Shown piece after piece: positions 8,977 through 18,776 of a stretch of DNA of 64,000 nucleotides. The notes below the pieces were generated by a model, which searched no databases, was not told where the DNA came from, and saw only the letters and a program-made list of their open reading frames with translations. Every line of letters begins with the position of its first letter. The stretch's first letter is position 1. This stretch comes from Neisseria zalophi (GTDB lineage: Bacteria > Pseudomonadota > Gammaproteobacteria > Burkholderiales > Neisseriaceae). Location of the stretch: positions 992,001-1,056,000 of the forward strand of contig NZ_CP031700.1 of the NCBI RefSeq assembly GCF_008807015.1. The letters are read 5' to 3'. The translations under genes were made by a program, and so were the position numbers.

Positions 8977-9402
8977 TTAGGGTTTTAACGAAGCGATACA
9001 CTGTTTGTCGCGTGCTTCGAAGGCTTCCGCGCCGCCGAGTAGGTTGAGTTGCTCCTGTGGACCGAGCGAGCTGAGTGATTGGATTTGCTCTTCGCTTAGT
9101 TTTTCCAATGGCTCATCCCACATACAAATGCAGTAGTCTTGAATCACTTGGTCTGATTTATCCGCCAAGCCGGCTGTTTGTAAATCGTTTTGCCATTTTT
9201 CAGAAAATGGTACGTTTTTAATGCACGAATCCACGATTGCCTGCTTGGCTTTTGGTTTGGAAAGCGCCCAATTAGACAATAAACCGAACACGGCCAGCAA
9301 GCCTAAAACCACAAATCCCCAAATGCGGACAGTGCGGATTTTAGCGCGGGCTTTTTTCCGTTGTGCCTGCGGCGTGTCTTCGGGCTTATCCGTTTTGTCC
9401 AT
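8977..9402 (-). CDS. Hypothetical single-pass membrane protein
   Basis: Product of 141 residues. The basic N-terminus (AQRKKARAKIRT) precedes one membrane helix (about residues 28-48, WGFVVLGLLAVFGLLSNWAL). A soluble C-terminal part with Cys at about 60, 91, 93 and 135 follows. It overlaps the last 17 bases of hom, so it is probably translated from the hom transcript. I do not recognise a named family. Confidence 0.7.
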   Translation of the reverse strand: MDKTDKPEDTPQAQRKKARAKIRTVRIWGFVVLGLLAVFGLLSNWALSKPKAKQAIVDSCIKNVPFSEKWQNDLQTAGLADKSDQVIQDYCICMWDEPLEKLSEEQIQSLSSLGPQEQLNLLGGAEAFEARDKQCIASLKP

Positions 9403-10702
9403 TCAGACTCTCCATGCGTATCATCACAATAGGGGATTTTACTTCTTTGAGTGCCTGGATGGCATTCATGGCGGTTTTGACGTTTTTCTCAATGGTGCTA
9501 TGGGTGAGGATAACGATTTCTGCCAAAGTGCCATCGATAACGCCTTTTTGAATTAGGGCTTCGATGGAAACGCCTTCTTGAGCTAAAAGGTTGGCAATCC
9601 TGCCCAATACACCCGGTTCGTCTTGTGCCTGTACGCGCAGATAATAGCTACTGGTGATGTCGTCCATCGGCAGCATGGGTTGGGCTTTAACTTGGCTGGG
9701 TTGGAATGCCAGGTGCGGTACACGGTTGCCGGTGCCGGCGGTAATCAGGCGACCGATATCGATAATGTCAGCCACTACGGCACTGGCGGTCGGTAGGGCG
9801 CCTGCGCCGGCACCATAATAAAGCGTTTCGCCTACCATATCGGCATCGACGCGCACGGCATTCATGACACCGTTTACATTAGCCAATAGGCGGCATTCGG
9901 GAATCAGGGTCGGGTGAACGCGCAATTCGATGCCTTTATCGGTTTTGCGGGTGATGCCGAGCAGTTTCACGCGGTAGCCGAGTTCTTCGGCATATTTGAT
10001 ATCGCGGCTTTCAAGTTTGCTGATGCCTTCGAGATAGCAGGATTCAAAGCTTACGGGGGTGCCGAATGCCAATGCGCTCATAATGGTGATTTTATGTCCG
10101 GCATCATGGCCTTCGATATCGAAAGTCGGATCGGCTTCGGCATAGCCCAACTCTTGGGCTTTTTGCAAAACGTCGGCAAAATTGCTGCCTTTTTCGCGCA
10201 TTTCGGTCAGAATGAAATTGCTGGTGCCGTTGATAATGCCGGCAATAGAGCGGATATTGTTGGCGGCCAAGCCTTCGCGTAGGGCTTTAATAATCGGAAT
10301 GCCGCCGGCAACGGCCGCTTCAAATTGAACCATCACGTTTTTTTGTTCGGCCAAAGGGAAGATTTCGTTGCCGTATTCGGCCAATAGTTTTTTGTTGGCG
10401 GTAACCACATGTTTGCCGTGTTCGATGGCTTTGATTACGGCTTCTTTGGCAACGCCGGTGCCGCCAAACAATTCGACCACCACATCCACATCATCACGCG
10501 CTACCAATGCAAACGGATCTTGTACGAAAACCGCATCGGGGCAGATTTGGCGGGCTTTTTCTTCACTTCTATGGCAAACGGCGGCAATGTGTATATCCCG
10601 CCCGAGACGGCGGCTGATTTCTTGTGCATTATCCTGTAAAACGCGGGCGGTACCGCTGCCTACGGTGCCCAACCCTAAGATTCCGATATTCACGGGCTTC
10701 AT
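9386..10702 (-). CDS. hom: Homoserine dehydrogenase
   Basis: Reduces aspartate semialdehyde to homoserine for threonine and methionine synthesis. The 438 residues match the long monofunctional form. The Rossmann motif GLGTVGSGTARVL is at residues 10-22; HVVTANKKLLAEYG (about 100) carries the conserved lysine. The catalytic domain has GIINGTSNFILTEM (about 160) and DPTFDIEGHDAGHK (about 195). A C-terminal ACT domain (about 355-430, YYLRVQAQDEPGVLGRIANLL) suggests feedback by threonine. The start has AAGGAG upstream. Confidence 0.97.
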   Translation of the reverse strand: MKPVNIGILGLGTVGSGTARVLQDNAQEISRRLGRDIHIAAVCHRSEEKARQICPDAVFVQDPFALVARDDVDVVVELFGGTGVAKEAVIKAIEHGKHVVTANKKLLAEYGNEIFPLAEQKNVMVQFEAAVAGGIPIIKALREGLAANNIRSIAGIINGTSNFILTEMREKGSNFADVLQKAQELGYAEADPTFDIEGHDAGHKITIMSALAFGTPVSFESCYLEGISKLESRDIKYAEELGYRVKLLGITRKTDKGIELRVHPTLIPECRLLANVNGVMNAVRVDADMVGETLYYGAGAGALPTASAVVADIIDIGRLITAGTGNRVPHLAFQPSQVKAQPMLPMDDITSSYYLRVQAQDEPGVLGRIANLLAQEGVSIEALIQKGVIDGTLAEIVILTHSTIEKNVKTAMNAIQALKEVKSPIVMIRMESLNGQNG

Positions 10703-10840
10703 TCTGTCTCCTTAAGCCGTTGTATGTTAGTATTCTGCAAGCACTGTTATTCGGTGCAAAGGCTGTTATCCTACCTGAATTCGGCTGCTTCTGCATCTGA
10801 ATTTCAGACGGCCTGTATCGATAAAAAAAGAGGAATATTT

Positions 10841-11212
10841 ATGCTGATTGAAGAAACCCCGTCGGGCGGGCAAAATGAGATTAACGGCTACACTCCCGGC
10901 CAAATCGAAATCAATAGTCGGGCTTATACCGAAGCCGTTGTTTTAAAAGATACTGGTATCGAAAAACCGACTCAGGCAGAGCCTGCGGCGTTATCGGCGC
11001 AAGATTTTATTGAGGCCGTATCCGAAGGGGTGCCGCCCGAAGTGATTTTGGTGGGCACGGGTGAAAAGCAGGTATTTCTGCATCCGAAAATAGCGGCTGC
11101 TTTGGCTGCAAAAGGCATCGGCTTGGAATGTATGTCTACCGCCGCCGCCTGCCGTACGTTTATGATTTTGCAAAGCGAAGGCCGTCGCGTTTGGGCTTGG
11201 CTGTGGCCTTAA
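10841..11212 (+). CDS. Mth938/DUF498-domain protein
   Basis: Small soluble protein of 123 residues of the Mth938-like (NDUFAF3-related) fold. The recognisable core is PPEVILVGTGEKQVFLHP followed by GIGLECMSTAAACRTFMIL. The start at 10841 has AAGAGG upstream; an upstream in-frame start at 10724 would read through a DUS and is less likely. The function in bacteria is not established. It is divergent from hom. Confidence 0.8.
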   Translation: MLIEETPSGGQNEINGYTPGQIEINSRAYTEAVVLKDTGIEKPTQAEPAALSAQDFIEAVSEGVPPEVILVGTGEKQVFLHPKIAAALAAKGIGLECMSTAAACRTFMILQSEGRRVWAWLWP

Positions 11213-11403
11213 CCGGCGGTCGCATATTGCTATTTTAAAACTTTAAACGCCGCTGCTTTTTTCATAACGCCGCCTGTTCTTGCCGACAGGCGGTTATGTT
11301 TATTGAATTTCTTAACAAAGCAATGGTATACCTTAAAGCGGTTTAGCTTGAAATACGGTACAATGCGCGTTTATTTTGATTGAATATAAGGGTGCTTCCG
11401 CAC

Positions 11404-12654
11404 ATGGCTTCATTAGAAACTTGGATCGGCCTGCGCTATCTGCGGGCAAAAAAACGCAACGGATTCATGTCGTTTATTACCGTCATCTCGATTTTGGGCA
11501 TTGCATTAGGCGTTTGGGCGCTGATTGTGGTGCTGTCGGTGATGAACGGGTTTCAAAAAGAAATCCGCGGCCAGCTGCTCAATGTGGCGCCGCATGCCGA
11601 AATCGGTTATTACACGGCTGAAAACGGCGAAACATGGCAAGATTTACGCGCCATGGTTCAAGGCAAAAAAGGCGTGTTGGCTACCGCACCTTATGTGGCC
11701 GATCAGGCTTTGTTGGCCAATTCCGGTGAAGTGCGCGGCGTTCAGATTCGCGGTGTGTTGCCCGAAGAAGAAAAAAATGTGGTCGATTATGGCAACGATA
11801 TGCCGCAGGGCAGCTTCGATGATTTAAAACCGGGTGAGTTCGATATTATTCTCGGTGAAGGCTTGGCCGAAGTTTTAGGTGCGGAAGTAGGCGGTAAAGT
11901 TACCGTGATTACGCCTGAGGGCAATGTGACCCCCGCCGGCGTGGTACCGCGTTTGAAACAGTTTAATGTGGTCGGGGTGGTGAAAACAGGGGTTTACGAA
12001 GTCGACAACAGCTTGGCGATGATTCACATGCAAGATGCCCAAGTGCTGTACCGTTTGGGCGGCAATGTCGGCGGTTTGCGTATCAAGCTGGCCGATCCGC
12101 AAAATGCGCCCGACTTTATCCGCAACCTGATACCGCTCGCCGATCAGGATAACATCTGGGCGCGCGACTGGACCTTTTCTAACCGCAGTTATTTTGAAGC
12201 GGTGGAACTGGAAAAACGCATGATGTTTATTATCTTAACGCTCATTATTGCCGTAGCGGCGTTTAATCTGGTGTCTTCTTTGGTGATGGCGGTAACCGAG
12301 AAACAGGCCGATATTGCTATTTTGCGTACTTTGGGGCTATCACCGGGCGGGGTGATGAAAATCTTTATGGTTCAGGGGGCGTTTGCCGGATTTATGGGTA
12401 CTTTGGTCGGCGTGGTAACCGGGGTGTTTACCGGCGTGAATATCGGCCATTGGATTGCGTTTTTCGAGCGCCTTTCCGGTACGCACCTGATTAATTCCCA
12501 AGTTTATTTTATTGATTATGTGCCCAGCGATGTAAATGCCGGCGATGTGGCGGTGATTGCCTGCATCTCGCTGGCATTGGCCTTTATCGCAACGCTGTAT
12601 CCGAGCTGGCGGGCATCGAAAACCCAACCTGCGGAGGCATTGCGTTATGAATAA
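11404..12654 (+). CDS. lolC: Lipoprotein-releasing ABC transporter permease LolC/LolE type
   Basis: Inner-membrane permease that extracts mature lipoproteins and hands them to LolA. The 416 residues show the usual plan: TM1 near 25-45 ([20 protein letters not shown]), a large periplasmic domain, then three TM segments in the last 150 residues ([57 protein letters not shown]). The ending [13 protein letters not shown] is typical of the family. Start at ATG 11404 with AAGGG upstream; a TTG at 11380 is an alternative. It overlaps lolD by 8 bases. No second permease is nearby. Confidence 0.93.
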   Translation: MASLETWIGLRYLRAKKRNGFMSFITVISILGIALGVWALIVVLSVMNGFQKEIRGQLLNVAPHAEIGYYTAENGETWQDLRAMVQGKKGVLATAPYVADQALLANSGEVRGVQIRGVLPEEEKNVVDYGNDMPQGSFDDLKPGEFDIILGEGLAEVLGAEVGGKVTVITPEGNVTPAGVVPRLKQFNVVGVVKTGVYEVDNSLAMIHMQDAQVLYRLGGNVGGLRIKLADPQNAPDFIRNLIPLADQDNIWARDWTFSNRSYFEAVELEKRMMFIILTLIIAVAAFNLVSSLVMAVTEKQADIAILRTLGLSPGGVMKIFMVQGAFAGFMGTLVGVVTGVFTGVNIGHWIAFFERLSGTHLINSQVYFIDYVPSDVNAGDVAVIACISLALAFIATLYPSWRASKTQPAEALRYE

Positions 12655-13342
12655 TCAGATTATTTTGAAATGCGATAACCTTTATCGCAGTTATCAAGAC
12701 GGCGCCTTAAACGTTCAGGTGCTCAACGGCTTGAATTTGGAGGTGGCCGCAGGGCAGAGCGTGAGTATTATCGGTGCTTCGGGCAGCGGTAAATCCACTT
12801 TGCTGCATATTTTGGGCGGCTTGGATATGCCGACTTCAGGCAGTGTGAACCTGATGGGACACAATCTGGGCGAAATGAATCAGAAGCAATTGGGCGAATT
12901 GCGCAACCGCTATCTGGGTTTTGTTTACCAGTTTCATCATTTATTGCCTGAGTTTTCGGCATTGGAAAATGTGATGATGCCGTTGTTAATCGGTAAAAAA
13001 CCGAAAGCGGAAGCGGAAGAACGTGCCACGGCGATGTTGGATAAAGTCGGCCTGAAAGCGCGTATGCTGCACCGGCCGAGCGAGCTTTCCGGCGGCGAAC
13101 GCCAGCGTGCGGCTATTGCCCGTGCATTGGTGACCCAACCCAAATGCCTGCTGGCCGACGAACCGACGGGTAATCTAGATCGTAAAAACGCCCAAAACGT
13201 ACTCGATATGATGCTGGATTTGAAAAACGAATTGGGCACCAGTTTGATTGTGGTGACGCATGATGACGAACTGGCCTACCGCTTCGACCGTGTACTGACG
13301 ATGCATGACGGTTGTTTGTCGTTGTCGGATAAAGATAAGTAA
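12647..13342 (+). CDS. lolD: Lipoprotein-releasing ABC transporter ATPase
   Basis: ATPase powering the Lol permease, 231 residues. Walker [17 protein letters not shown] (about 43), the MacB/LolD-type Q-loop [19 protein letters not shown] (about 92), signature [15 protein letters not shown] (about 148), Walker [13 protein letters not shown] (about 168) and H-loop VVTHDDELA (about 202). ATG at 12647 lies within the end of lolC (GGAGG upstream). The track of coding continues upstream in frame but inside lolC. Confidence 0.96.
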   Translation: MNNQIILKCDNLYRSYQDGALNVQVLNGLNLEVAAGQSVSIIGASGSGKSTLLHILGGLDMPTSGSVNLMGHNLGEMNQKQLGELRNRYLGFVYQFHHLLPEFSALENVMMPLLIGKKPKAEAEERATAMLDKVGLKARMLHRPSELSGGERQRAAIARALVTQPKCLLADEPTGNLDRKNAQNVLDMMLDLKNELGTSLIVVTHDDELAYRFDRVLTMHDGCLSLSDKDK

Positions 13343-13362
13343 GTTAAAAAGCCGCAAGGTTT

Positions 13363-13398
13363 AAAAGGCCGTCTGAAAATGTTTTCAGACGGCCTTTA
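13363..13398 (+). terminator. DUS hairpin terminator after lolD
   Basis: Inverted AGGCCGTCTGAA arms with flanking AAA/TTT give a stable stem ending in TTT, 20 bases after the lolD stop. Confidence 0.85.
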
Positions 13399-13455
13399 CA
13401 AATGGGTTTGGCTATATGCGGTATAATCCGAATCGTTATTTTTTCAGACGGCCTA

Positions 13456-14064
13456 ATGATGAGCATCTACGCACTCAAACCTAAATTTCAAAATCTGCTG
13501 CGCCCGCTGGTACGCAAGTTACATAATCGCGGGGTAACCGCCAATCAGGTAACGCTTGCCGCCTGCGGTATTTCTATTTTTATCGGTGTGTTATTGGCCG
13601 GATTTGCCGATGTTCCCGCTTTATTCTGGCTATTGCCGATATGGTTGTTTGTACGCATGGCGCTGAATGCGGCTGACGGTATGTTGGCGCGCGAATTCGG
13701 TCATCAGTCGAAACTCGGCGGCTATTTGAATGAAATCACCGATGTGGTTGCCGATGCGGCTTTGTATCTGCCGTTTGCTTTTGTACTGCCTTTTAACAGC
13801 TTTCAAATCGCTTTGTTTATCTGGTTGGCAGCGATAAGTGAGTTTTGTGGGGTGTTGGGGCAGGTACACGGTCAGAACGGGCGGCGCTATGACGGCCCGG
13901 CTGGTAAAAGCGACCGTGCCTTTTTATTCGGCGCTTTGGGTTTGTGGTATGCGCTGGCAGGTGTGTTGCCGGGTTGGACGGTATGGGTGATGTGGTTGTT
14001 GGTGGCGGTATTGATCTATACCTGTGTGCGTCGCGTACGTAACGGTTTGAAAACGGCCGTCTGA
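13456..14064 (+). CDS. CDP-alcohol phosphatidyltransferase family protein (YnbA-like)
   Basis: Integral membrane enzyme of about 202 residues predicted to join a CDP-activated lipid to an alcohol acceptor. The signature appears as NAADGMLAR, eight residues, GGYLNEITD (about residues 70-95). Compared with the family consensus DxxDGxxAR-x8-GxxxDxxxD, the first and third Asp are Asn here. I recall such Asn in a YnbA-like subfamily, so it may be normal for this branch. Several TM segments follow. Two ATGs (13456, 13459) follow a DUS closely. The TGA stop lies inside a DUS. The acyltransferase and CdsA-like genes downstream suggest a shared lipid pathway. Confidence 0.8.
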   Translation: MMSIYALKPKFQNLLRPLVRKLHNRGVTANQVTLAACGISIFIGVLLAGFADVPALFWLLPIWLFVRMALNAADGMLAREFGHQSKLGGYLNEITDVVADAALYLPFAFVLPFNSFQIALFIWLAAISEFCGVLGQVHGQNGRRYDGPAGKSDRAFLFGALGLWYALAGVLPGWTVWVMWLLVAVLIYTCVRRVRNGLKTAV

Positions 14065-14090
14065 AAGCTTATGGCTGTTCAGACGGCCTA
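14053..14090. terminator. DUS hairpin overlapping a stop codon
   Basis: Arms CGGCCGTCTGAA and TTCAGACGGCC around a 12-base loop lie between convergent genes. The TGA stop of the upstream gene is part of the left arm. Confidence 0.75.
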
Positions 14091-14113
14091 TAAAGTTGTG
14101 ATGTGAAAAAATA

Positions 14114-14776
14114 TTATGCGATATCAGTCGCATCAAGATCTAAGGTGGCTGCGTATTTTTGCAAGACGGCTGCTAAAAGTGCGCCGTCGGTCAAACTTAA
14201 ATCACTGCGTTTTATGGTGTGTTCGTGTCGCGGTGTTTTCAGAGTAAAGCGTTGCCGTCTAATTTTTACGCATAATTCGGCATAGGGCAGGCGGCTGATT
14301 TTGCCGTCGGTTTGAATCACCGTGCAGCCTTTTTCATCAAGCATTATGCCAATATAGCGTTTTTGATCGGTAAAGCTGATGTGTAGCGGAAATTCGCTTT
14401 TTTCGTATGCCTGAAAATAAACGGCATAGCCGAATTGGGGTTGTTGCCTGTCGTCGAGGGTCAGATATTTTTTTACGCGGGAAATTAAATAGCTCTCGCC
14501 GCCGTAGGCTAATGTCCGGCCTATTGGGTATTGCGTTAGAAAATGTTTGTCTTGATGGTTGTTTTGCTGGGTAAAGATGTTCAGGCTGTGGCGAGTATCG
14601 GCAAAAACCTGCGGGGCGAGCGGATGGCTGCTGCTATGAAAAGACAATTGGTAAGTGGGTTGGTTTGCCCGCTGTGTGTTACGGTAAACCACGATACCCA
14701 AATATATCAGCAGGAGCGCGGCAGGAATCACCGCCGCTATGCTCAAAAATTGGAGATTGTTTAAAATACTGCCCAT
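14114..14776 (-). CDS. Hypothetical membrane-anchored protein
   Basis: Product of about 220 residues from ATG at 14776; an upstream in-frame ATG at 14836 lacks a ribosome site. One N-terminal membrane helix (about residues 8-30, FLSIAAVIPAALLLIYLGIVVY) precedes a soluble domain rich in beta-type sequence (YPIGRTLAYGGESYLISRVK, FPLHISFTDQKRYIGIML). No catalytic motif is apparent and no family is recognised. It is convergent with the CDP-alcohol transferase gene. Confidence 0.6.
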   Translation of the reverse strand: MGSILNNLQFLSIAAVIPAALLLIYLGIVVYRNTQRANQPTYQLSFHSSSHPLAPQVFADTRHSLNIFTQQNNHQDKHFLTQYPIGRTLAYGGESYLISRVKKYLTLDDRQQPQFGYAVYFQAYEKSEFPLHISFTDQKRYIGIMLDEKGCTVIQTDGKISRLPYAELCVKIRRQRFTLKTPRHEHTIKRSDLSLTDGALLAAVLQKYAATLDLDATDIA

Positions 14777-14969
14777 ATAGATTGTGTTACCATTTTTAAA
14801 AAATGCTATTTTAATGATTAAAATGTCATAAAACAATCGTAAAGGAATATTTTCTTGTTGATTTTAAAGAGTAATTTTAATTAAGATAACTATACCTAAT
14901 GTAATATTTAAAAATTATTTGTTTTAATGTGGGTGCCGATAGTTGGATATTCGGCAAGGAGGGAGAAAA

Positions 14970-15662
14970 ATGGAGTGGATAAAGCAGCGGTTGGCATGGC
15001 TGACCGATCAAGCACTTTGTCTGTTTGTTTCGTTTTTAACGGGCGTGCGTCCGAAAGCGGCCAAAAGTTTGGGCTTTACGCCGGAGCGTAAAGTTTATTA
15101 TGCCAACCATGGCAGCCATGGTGATTTCGTATTGGTATGGATTTCCCTGCCCAAACGCTGGCGTGCCTGTGTGCGGCCGGTGGCCGGGTCCGATTATTGG
15201 CTCACCAACCGCTTAAAACGTTTCATTATTCAAAGAGTATTCAATGCGTTGCTGATTCCGCGCAACAGTGGTAATCCGCAAGCGATTACCGAGCAGATGA
15301 CCGAAGCATTGCAAAACGGTGATTCACTGATTATTTTCCCTGAAGGTACCCGCAATACGGACGACCAAGTGACACTGCTGTCTTTCAAGAGCGGTATTTA
15401 TCATCTGGCGAGGGAAAATCCTGATGTTGGTTTTGTACCGATGTGGATTGATAATATCAACCGCGTACTGCCGAAAGGTACTTTTCTGCCGGTGCCGCTG
15501 TTGTGCGATGTGAATATCGGCGAGGTGGTGTATTTACAGAAAAACGAAGATAAAGACGCTTTTCTAAAGCGCAGCCGCAATGCTTTGTTGGCATTGGCAC
15601 CGCCTGAAAAACAACAACAAGCTGCTGAAAATAGTGAGCATGATGGGGAGGCTTTATTATGA
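14970..15662 (+). CDS. 1-acyl-glycerol-3-phosphate acyltransferase-like protein (PlsC family)
   Basis: Predicted membrane acyltransferase of 230 residues. The acyl-acceptor motif NHGSHGDFV (NHxxxxD, about residue 39) and the second motif FPEGTRN (about 120) are present. It starts after a strong AAGGAGGG at 14955-14963 and overlaps the next gene by four bases (ATGA). In combination with the CDP-alcohol transferase and CdsA-like gene around it, a dedicated or salvage phospholipid route is likely; the acyl acceptor is not known. Confidence 0.85.
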   Translation: MEWIKQRLAWLTDQALCLFVSFLTGVRPKAAKSLGFTPERKVYYANHGSHGDFVLVWISLPKRWRACVRPVAGSDYWLTNRLKRFIIQRVFNALLIPRNSGNPQAITEQMTEALQNGDSLIIFPEGTRNTDDQVTLLSFKSGIYHLARENPDVGFVPMWIDNINRVLPKGTFLPVPLLCDVNIGEVVYLQKNEDKDAFLKRSRNALLALAPPEKQQQAAENSEHDGEALL

Positions 15663-16624
15663 ATCCGGTTGTTTCTAATGCACCCGATATGCCGCTTCAG
15701 GCCGGCTGGGTGTTTGTGGCTATTTTTAGCGTGTTGATTGTGGCCGGCGTAATCGGGCAGTGGTTGGAATATAAAAAAGGCAGTGATAATACAACCGTTG
15801 CCAATCTTAATGCCCGTGTTTATGCTTGGTGGGTGATGACGCTGGTGTTGCTGCTGGCGTTTTGGTTTGGCAAAACGGGCACGATAATTTTATTTCTCCT
15901 GATTTCTTTTGCTGCCTTGCGCGAGTTTCTCACGTTGGTTTATAAATACCGCAGCGATTACAGCGTGATGTTGGTGTGTTTCTATATTCTCTTGCCGGTT
16001 CAGTATTATTTTGTGTTCACCGAATGGTATGGCATGTTTTCCATCTTTATTCCGGTGTATGGCTTTTTAATCCTGCCGATTATCGGCAGCTTGAGTGGCA
16101 GAGCCGAGCATTTTCTCGAGCGGGCGGCCAAAACCCAATGGGCGGCGATGGTGTCTGTTTTCTGCCTGTCGCATGTGCCCGCTTTACTGACATTGAATTT
16201 AGACGGTTTCCCGCAAGAGCAGAATATTTTATTGCTGATTTTTATGATCGGCGTGGTTCAGGCCAGCGATGTTTTACAATATATCTGGGGCAAAACCTTA
16301 GGCAAACGCAAGATTATGCCATCTTTATCGCCTAGTAAAACCGTAGCTGGAACGGTAGGCGGCATTGCTTCGGCTGTTTTGGTTGCCGTGCTGATGGCAC
16401 CGCTAACGCCGTTTTCGGCTTGGCAGGCCGGTTTGATCGGTTTGATTATCTGCCTGATGGGCTTCTTCGGTGGTTTGGTGATGTCGGCCATTAAGCGTGA
16501 TTATGGTGTGAAAGATTGGGGCAATATGATTCAGGGACATGGTGGTATGCTTGACCGTGTCGATTCGATTTGTTTTGCCGCTCCGGTGTTTTTCCATATC
16601 GTGCGCTACTTTTGGCATGGTTAA
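15659..16624 (+). CDS. Phosphatidate cytidylyltransferase-like protein (CdsA/YnbB family)
   Basis: Polytopic membrane protein of 321 residues predicted to make CDP-diacylglycerol from CTP and phosphatidate. The C-terminal CdsA signature region reads SLSPSKTVAGTVGG (about residue 225) and then SAIKRDYGVKDWGNMIQGHGG and MLDRVDSICFAAP (about 275-310). Eight or so hydrophobic segments are visible. The ATG overlaps the acyltransferase stop. The main cdsA is expected elsewhere, so this is likely the YnbB-type paralogue. Confidence 0.88.
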   Translation: MNPVVSNAPDMPLQAGWVFVAIFSVLIVAGVIGQWLEYKKGSDNTTVANLNARVYAWWVMTLVLLLAFWFGKTGTIILFLLISFAALREFLTLVYKYRSDYSVMLVCFYILLPVQYYFVFTEWYGMFSIFIPVYGFLILPIIGSLSGRAEHFLERAAKTQWAAMVSVFCLSHVPALLTLNLDGFPQEQNILLLIFMIGVVQASDVLQYIWGKTLGKRKIMPSLSPSKTVAGTVGGIASAVLVAVLMAPLTPFSAWQAGLIGLIICLMGFFGGLVMSAIKRDYGVKDWGNMIQGHGGMLDRVDSICFAAPVFFHIVRYFWHG

Positions 16625-16650
16625 GCCATATTTTTTGATGCAATGATATT

Positions 16651-16681
16651 TAGGCCGTCTGAAAATGTTTCAGACGGCCTG
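16651..16681 (+). terminator. DUS hairpin terminator after the CdsA-like gene
   Basis: AGGCCGTCTGAA and its inverse around a short loop, 27 bases after the stop. The following 200 bases hold the rbs operon leader; no further element was recognised there. Confidence 0.8.
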
Positions 16682-16881
16682 TCTCTATATTTATATATTA
16701 TTTTTTAAAGGATTTGCCTGTTTTTTTAGCGGCTGTTTGATAGCGGTTAAATTCTTTTATCGTTAAACCTTGTAATGAATACCCTACATTTGGCACAATC
16801 TGCTTTACCGTTGCTGCAATGTTTTATTCGGCGGTATGAAGGCAAGGCTTTTTAGTATGAAACAGATGTAAAGGATAGGGT

Positions 16882-17283
16882 ATGAAGAAGACGGGCGTAT
16901 TAAATGCGGAATTGTCCAAACTGATTGCTTCGCTGGGGCATGGCGATATGTTGGTGATTGGTGATGCAGGGTTGCCGGTGCCGCCGCAAGTGCCATGTAT
17001 TGATTTGGCCGTATCGCTCGGCGTGCCGACTTTACAACAGGTTTTAGAAGCGGTTTTGGATGAAGTGTGTTTGGAAAAAATCACGCTGGCGGAAGAAACC
17101 GAAACCCATAGTCAGGCATTATGGCGCTTTACCGATGATTATGCCCGTATGAACAGCCTGTCGCTGAATAAAATTTCACATGAGCAGCTCAAGCAGTTGT
17201 CGCAAGATGCCCGTGCGGTAGTACGCACCGGTGATAACACGCCTTATACCAATATTATTCTTCATTCCGGAGTACCGTTTTGA
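16882..17283 (+). CDS. rbsD: D-ribose pyranase
   Basis: Interconverts the beta-pyran and beta-furan forms of D-ribose, which supplies the form used by ribokinase. The 133 residues start MKKTGVLNAELSKLIASLGHGD, with the conserved His in this motif and IGDAGLPVP (about 34). It ends with NIILHSGVPF, typical of the family C-terminus. AAGGAT lies upstream of the ATG. First gene of the rbsDACB operon; its stop overlaps the rbsA start. Confidence 0.95.
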   Translation: MKKTGVLNAELSKLIASLGHGDMLVIGDAGLPVPPQVPCIDLAVSLGVPTLQQVLEAVLDEVCLEKITLAEETETHSQALWRFTDDYARMNSLSLNKISHEQLKQLSQDARAVVRTGDNTPYTNIILHSGVPF

Positions 17284-18776
17284 CTACCGAACCCCGCTTA
17301 TTGGTGGAAATGCGGCAAATCAATAAAGCATTCGGCCCTGTTCAAGTGCTGAGTGGAGTCGATTTTGATTTGCGTGCCGGCGAAGTGCATGCCTTGATGG
17401 GTGAGAACGGCGCCGGAAAATCCACATTAATGAAAATCCTTACCGGTATCTATCAGGCCGACAGCGGCAGCGTGCGGATAGAAGGGCGCGAAGAGATTAT
17501 TAAAACGCCGGTAGATGCACAAAAACTCGGTATTGCCATTATTCATCAGGAATTAAACCTGCTGCCGGAAATGACGGTGGCGGAAAATTTCTTTTTAGGC
17601 CGTGAGATTGTCCGCTACGGTATTTTGCAAAAGCAGGAAATGAAGCGGATAGTCGCCGACCAATTGGCCGCATTACAGGCCAATTTCGGACCGGATACTT
17701 TAGTGAAATCGCTTTCGGTCGGCCAACAGCAATTGGTGGAAATTGCGCGTGCGCTTTCCGTTCATGCCAAAATCATTATTATGGACGAGCCGACCGCTGC
17801 CTTAACCGAGCCTGAAATCCAACAATTGTTTGCGATTGTGCGCCAGTTGGCGGAGCAGGGCGTGGGCTTGGTTTATGTGTCGCACCGGATGGAAGAAATT
17901 TTCCAAATCTGCCAACGCATCACCGTATTGCGCGACGGCGTATCCGTCGGCACCAAAGATATTGCCGATACGCATTTTGACGATGTAGTGAGCATGATGG
18001 TGGGAAGGGCGTTGGACGAGCGCTTCCCCGAACGGGACCGCCGTATCGGCGAAGTGAAGCTTCAGGTGTCCGGTCTTTCAGACGGCCATACTGTTCGCGA
18101 TATCAGTTTTGATATACGTGCCGGTGAAATTCTGGCGTTTGCCGGATTGATTGGTTCGGGACGTACCGAAATTGCCAATGCCTTGTTTGGGCTTTCGCCG
18201 ATAACGGCGGGAACGGTTGCGATTAACGGCCAACCGGTGCGGATTAAACGGCCTGCCGATGCCATCGGCCACCGCATGGCTTATGTAACCGAAGACCGCA
18301 AAGCCAAAGGGCTGATTTTAGATATGAGCGTGCGCGAAAACGGCACATTGGTTTATCTGCCGACCCGCAACGGTATGATTGATCATGCTGCCGAGCAAAA
18401 ACACATTCGTGAAGCCATTGAAAAATTAAATATCAAAGTGGCCGATTCTGAAGAGGCGGTTCGGCGGCTTTCCGGTGGTAATCAGCAAAAAGTCGTGTTG
18501 GCAAAATGGCTGGTCGAATTACCCGAAGTGCTGATTTTGGACGAACCCACGCGCGGGGTCGATGTTGGTGGTAAAGCGGAAATTTATCGGATTATCAACG
18601 AATTGAGCCGACAAGGTGTTGCCATTATGATGATTTCTTCTGAATTGCCGGAAGTACTCGGTGTGTCCGATAGGATTGCCGTGATGAATGAGGGCCGTCT
18701 GAACGGCATTTTGAATACCAAAGAAGCTGACCAAGAAAAAATTATGGCATTGGCAGCCGGAGGAAGTGCAGTATGA
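17280..18776 (+). CDS. rbsA: Ribose ABC transporter, ATP-binding protein
   Basis: Double ATPase of 498 residues powering ribose import. First domain: Walker A MGENGAGKSTLMKIL (about 42), signature LSVGQQQLVEIARAL (about 146), Walker B IIIMDEPTAAL. Second domain: degenerate Walker A FAGLIGSGRTEIANALFG (about 290), signature LSGGNQQKVVLAKWL, then EVLILDEPTRGVDVG, as usual in sugar ATPases of this class. The N-terminus fits a TTG start at 17280 overlapping rbsD; ATG 17310 is possible but would cut the first strand. A DUS lies in the coding region near 18080. Confidence 0.93.
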   Translation: MTTEPRLLVEMRQINKAFGPVQVLSGVDFDLRAGEVHALMGENGAGKSTLMKILTGIYQADSGSVRIEGREEIIKTPVDAQKLGIAIIHQELNLLPEMTVAENFFLGREIVRYGILQKQEMKRIVADQLAALQANFGPDTLVKSLSVGQQQLVEIARALSVHAKIIIMDEPTAALTEPEIQQLFAIVRQLAEQGVGLVYVSHRMEEIFQICQRITVLRDGVSVGTKDIADTHFDDVVSMMVGRALDERFPERDRRIGEVKLQVSGLSDGHTVRDISFDIRAGEILAFAGLIGSGRTEIANALFGLSPITAGTVAINGQPVRIKRPADAIGHRMAYVTEDRKAKGLILDMSVRENGTLVYLPTRNGMIDHAAEQKHIREAIEKLNIKVADSEEAVRRLSGGNQQKVVLAKWLVELPEVLILDEPTRGVDVGGKAEIYRIINELSRQGVAIMMISSELPEVLGVSDRIAVMNEGRLNGILNTKEADQEKIMALAAGGSAV

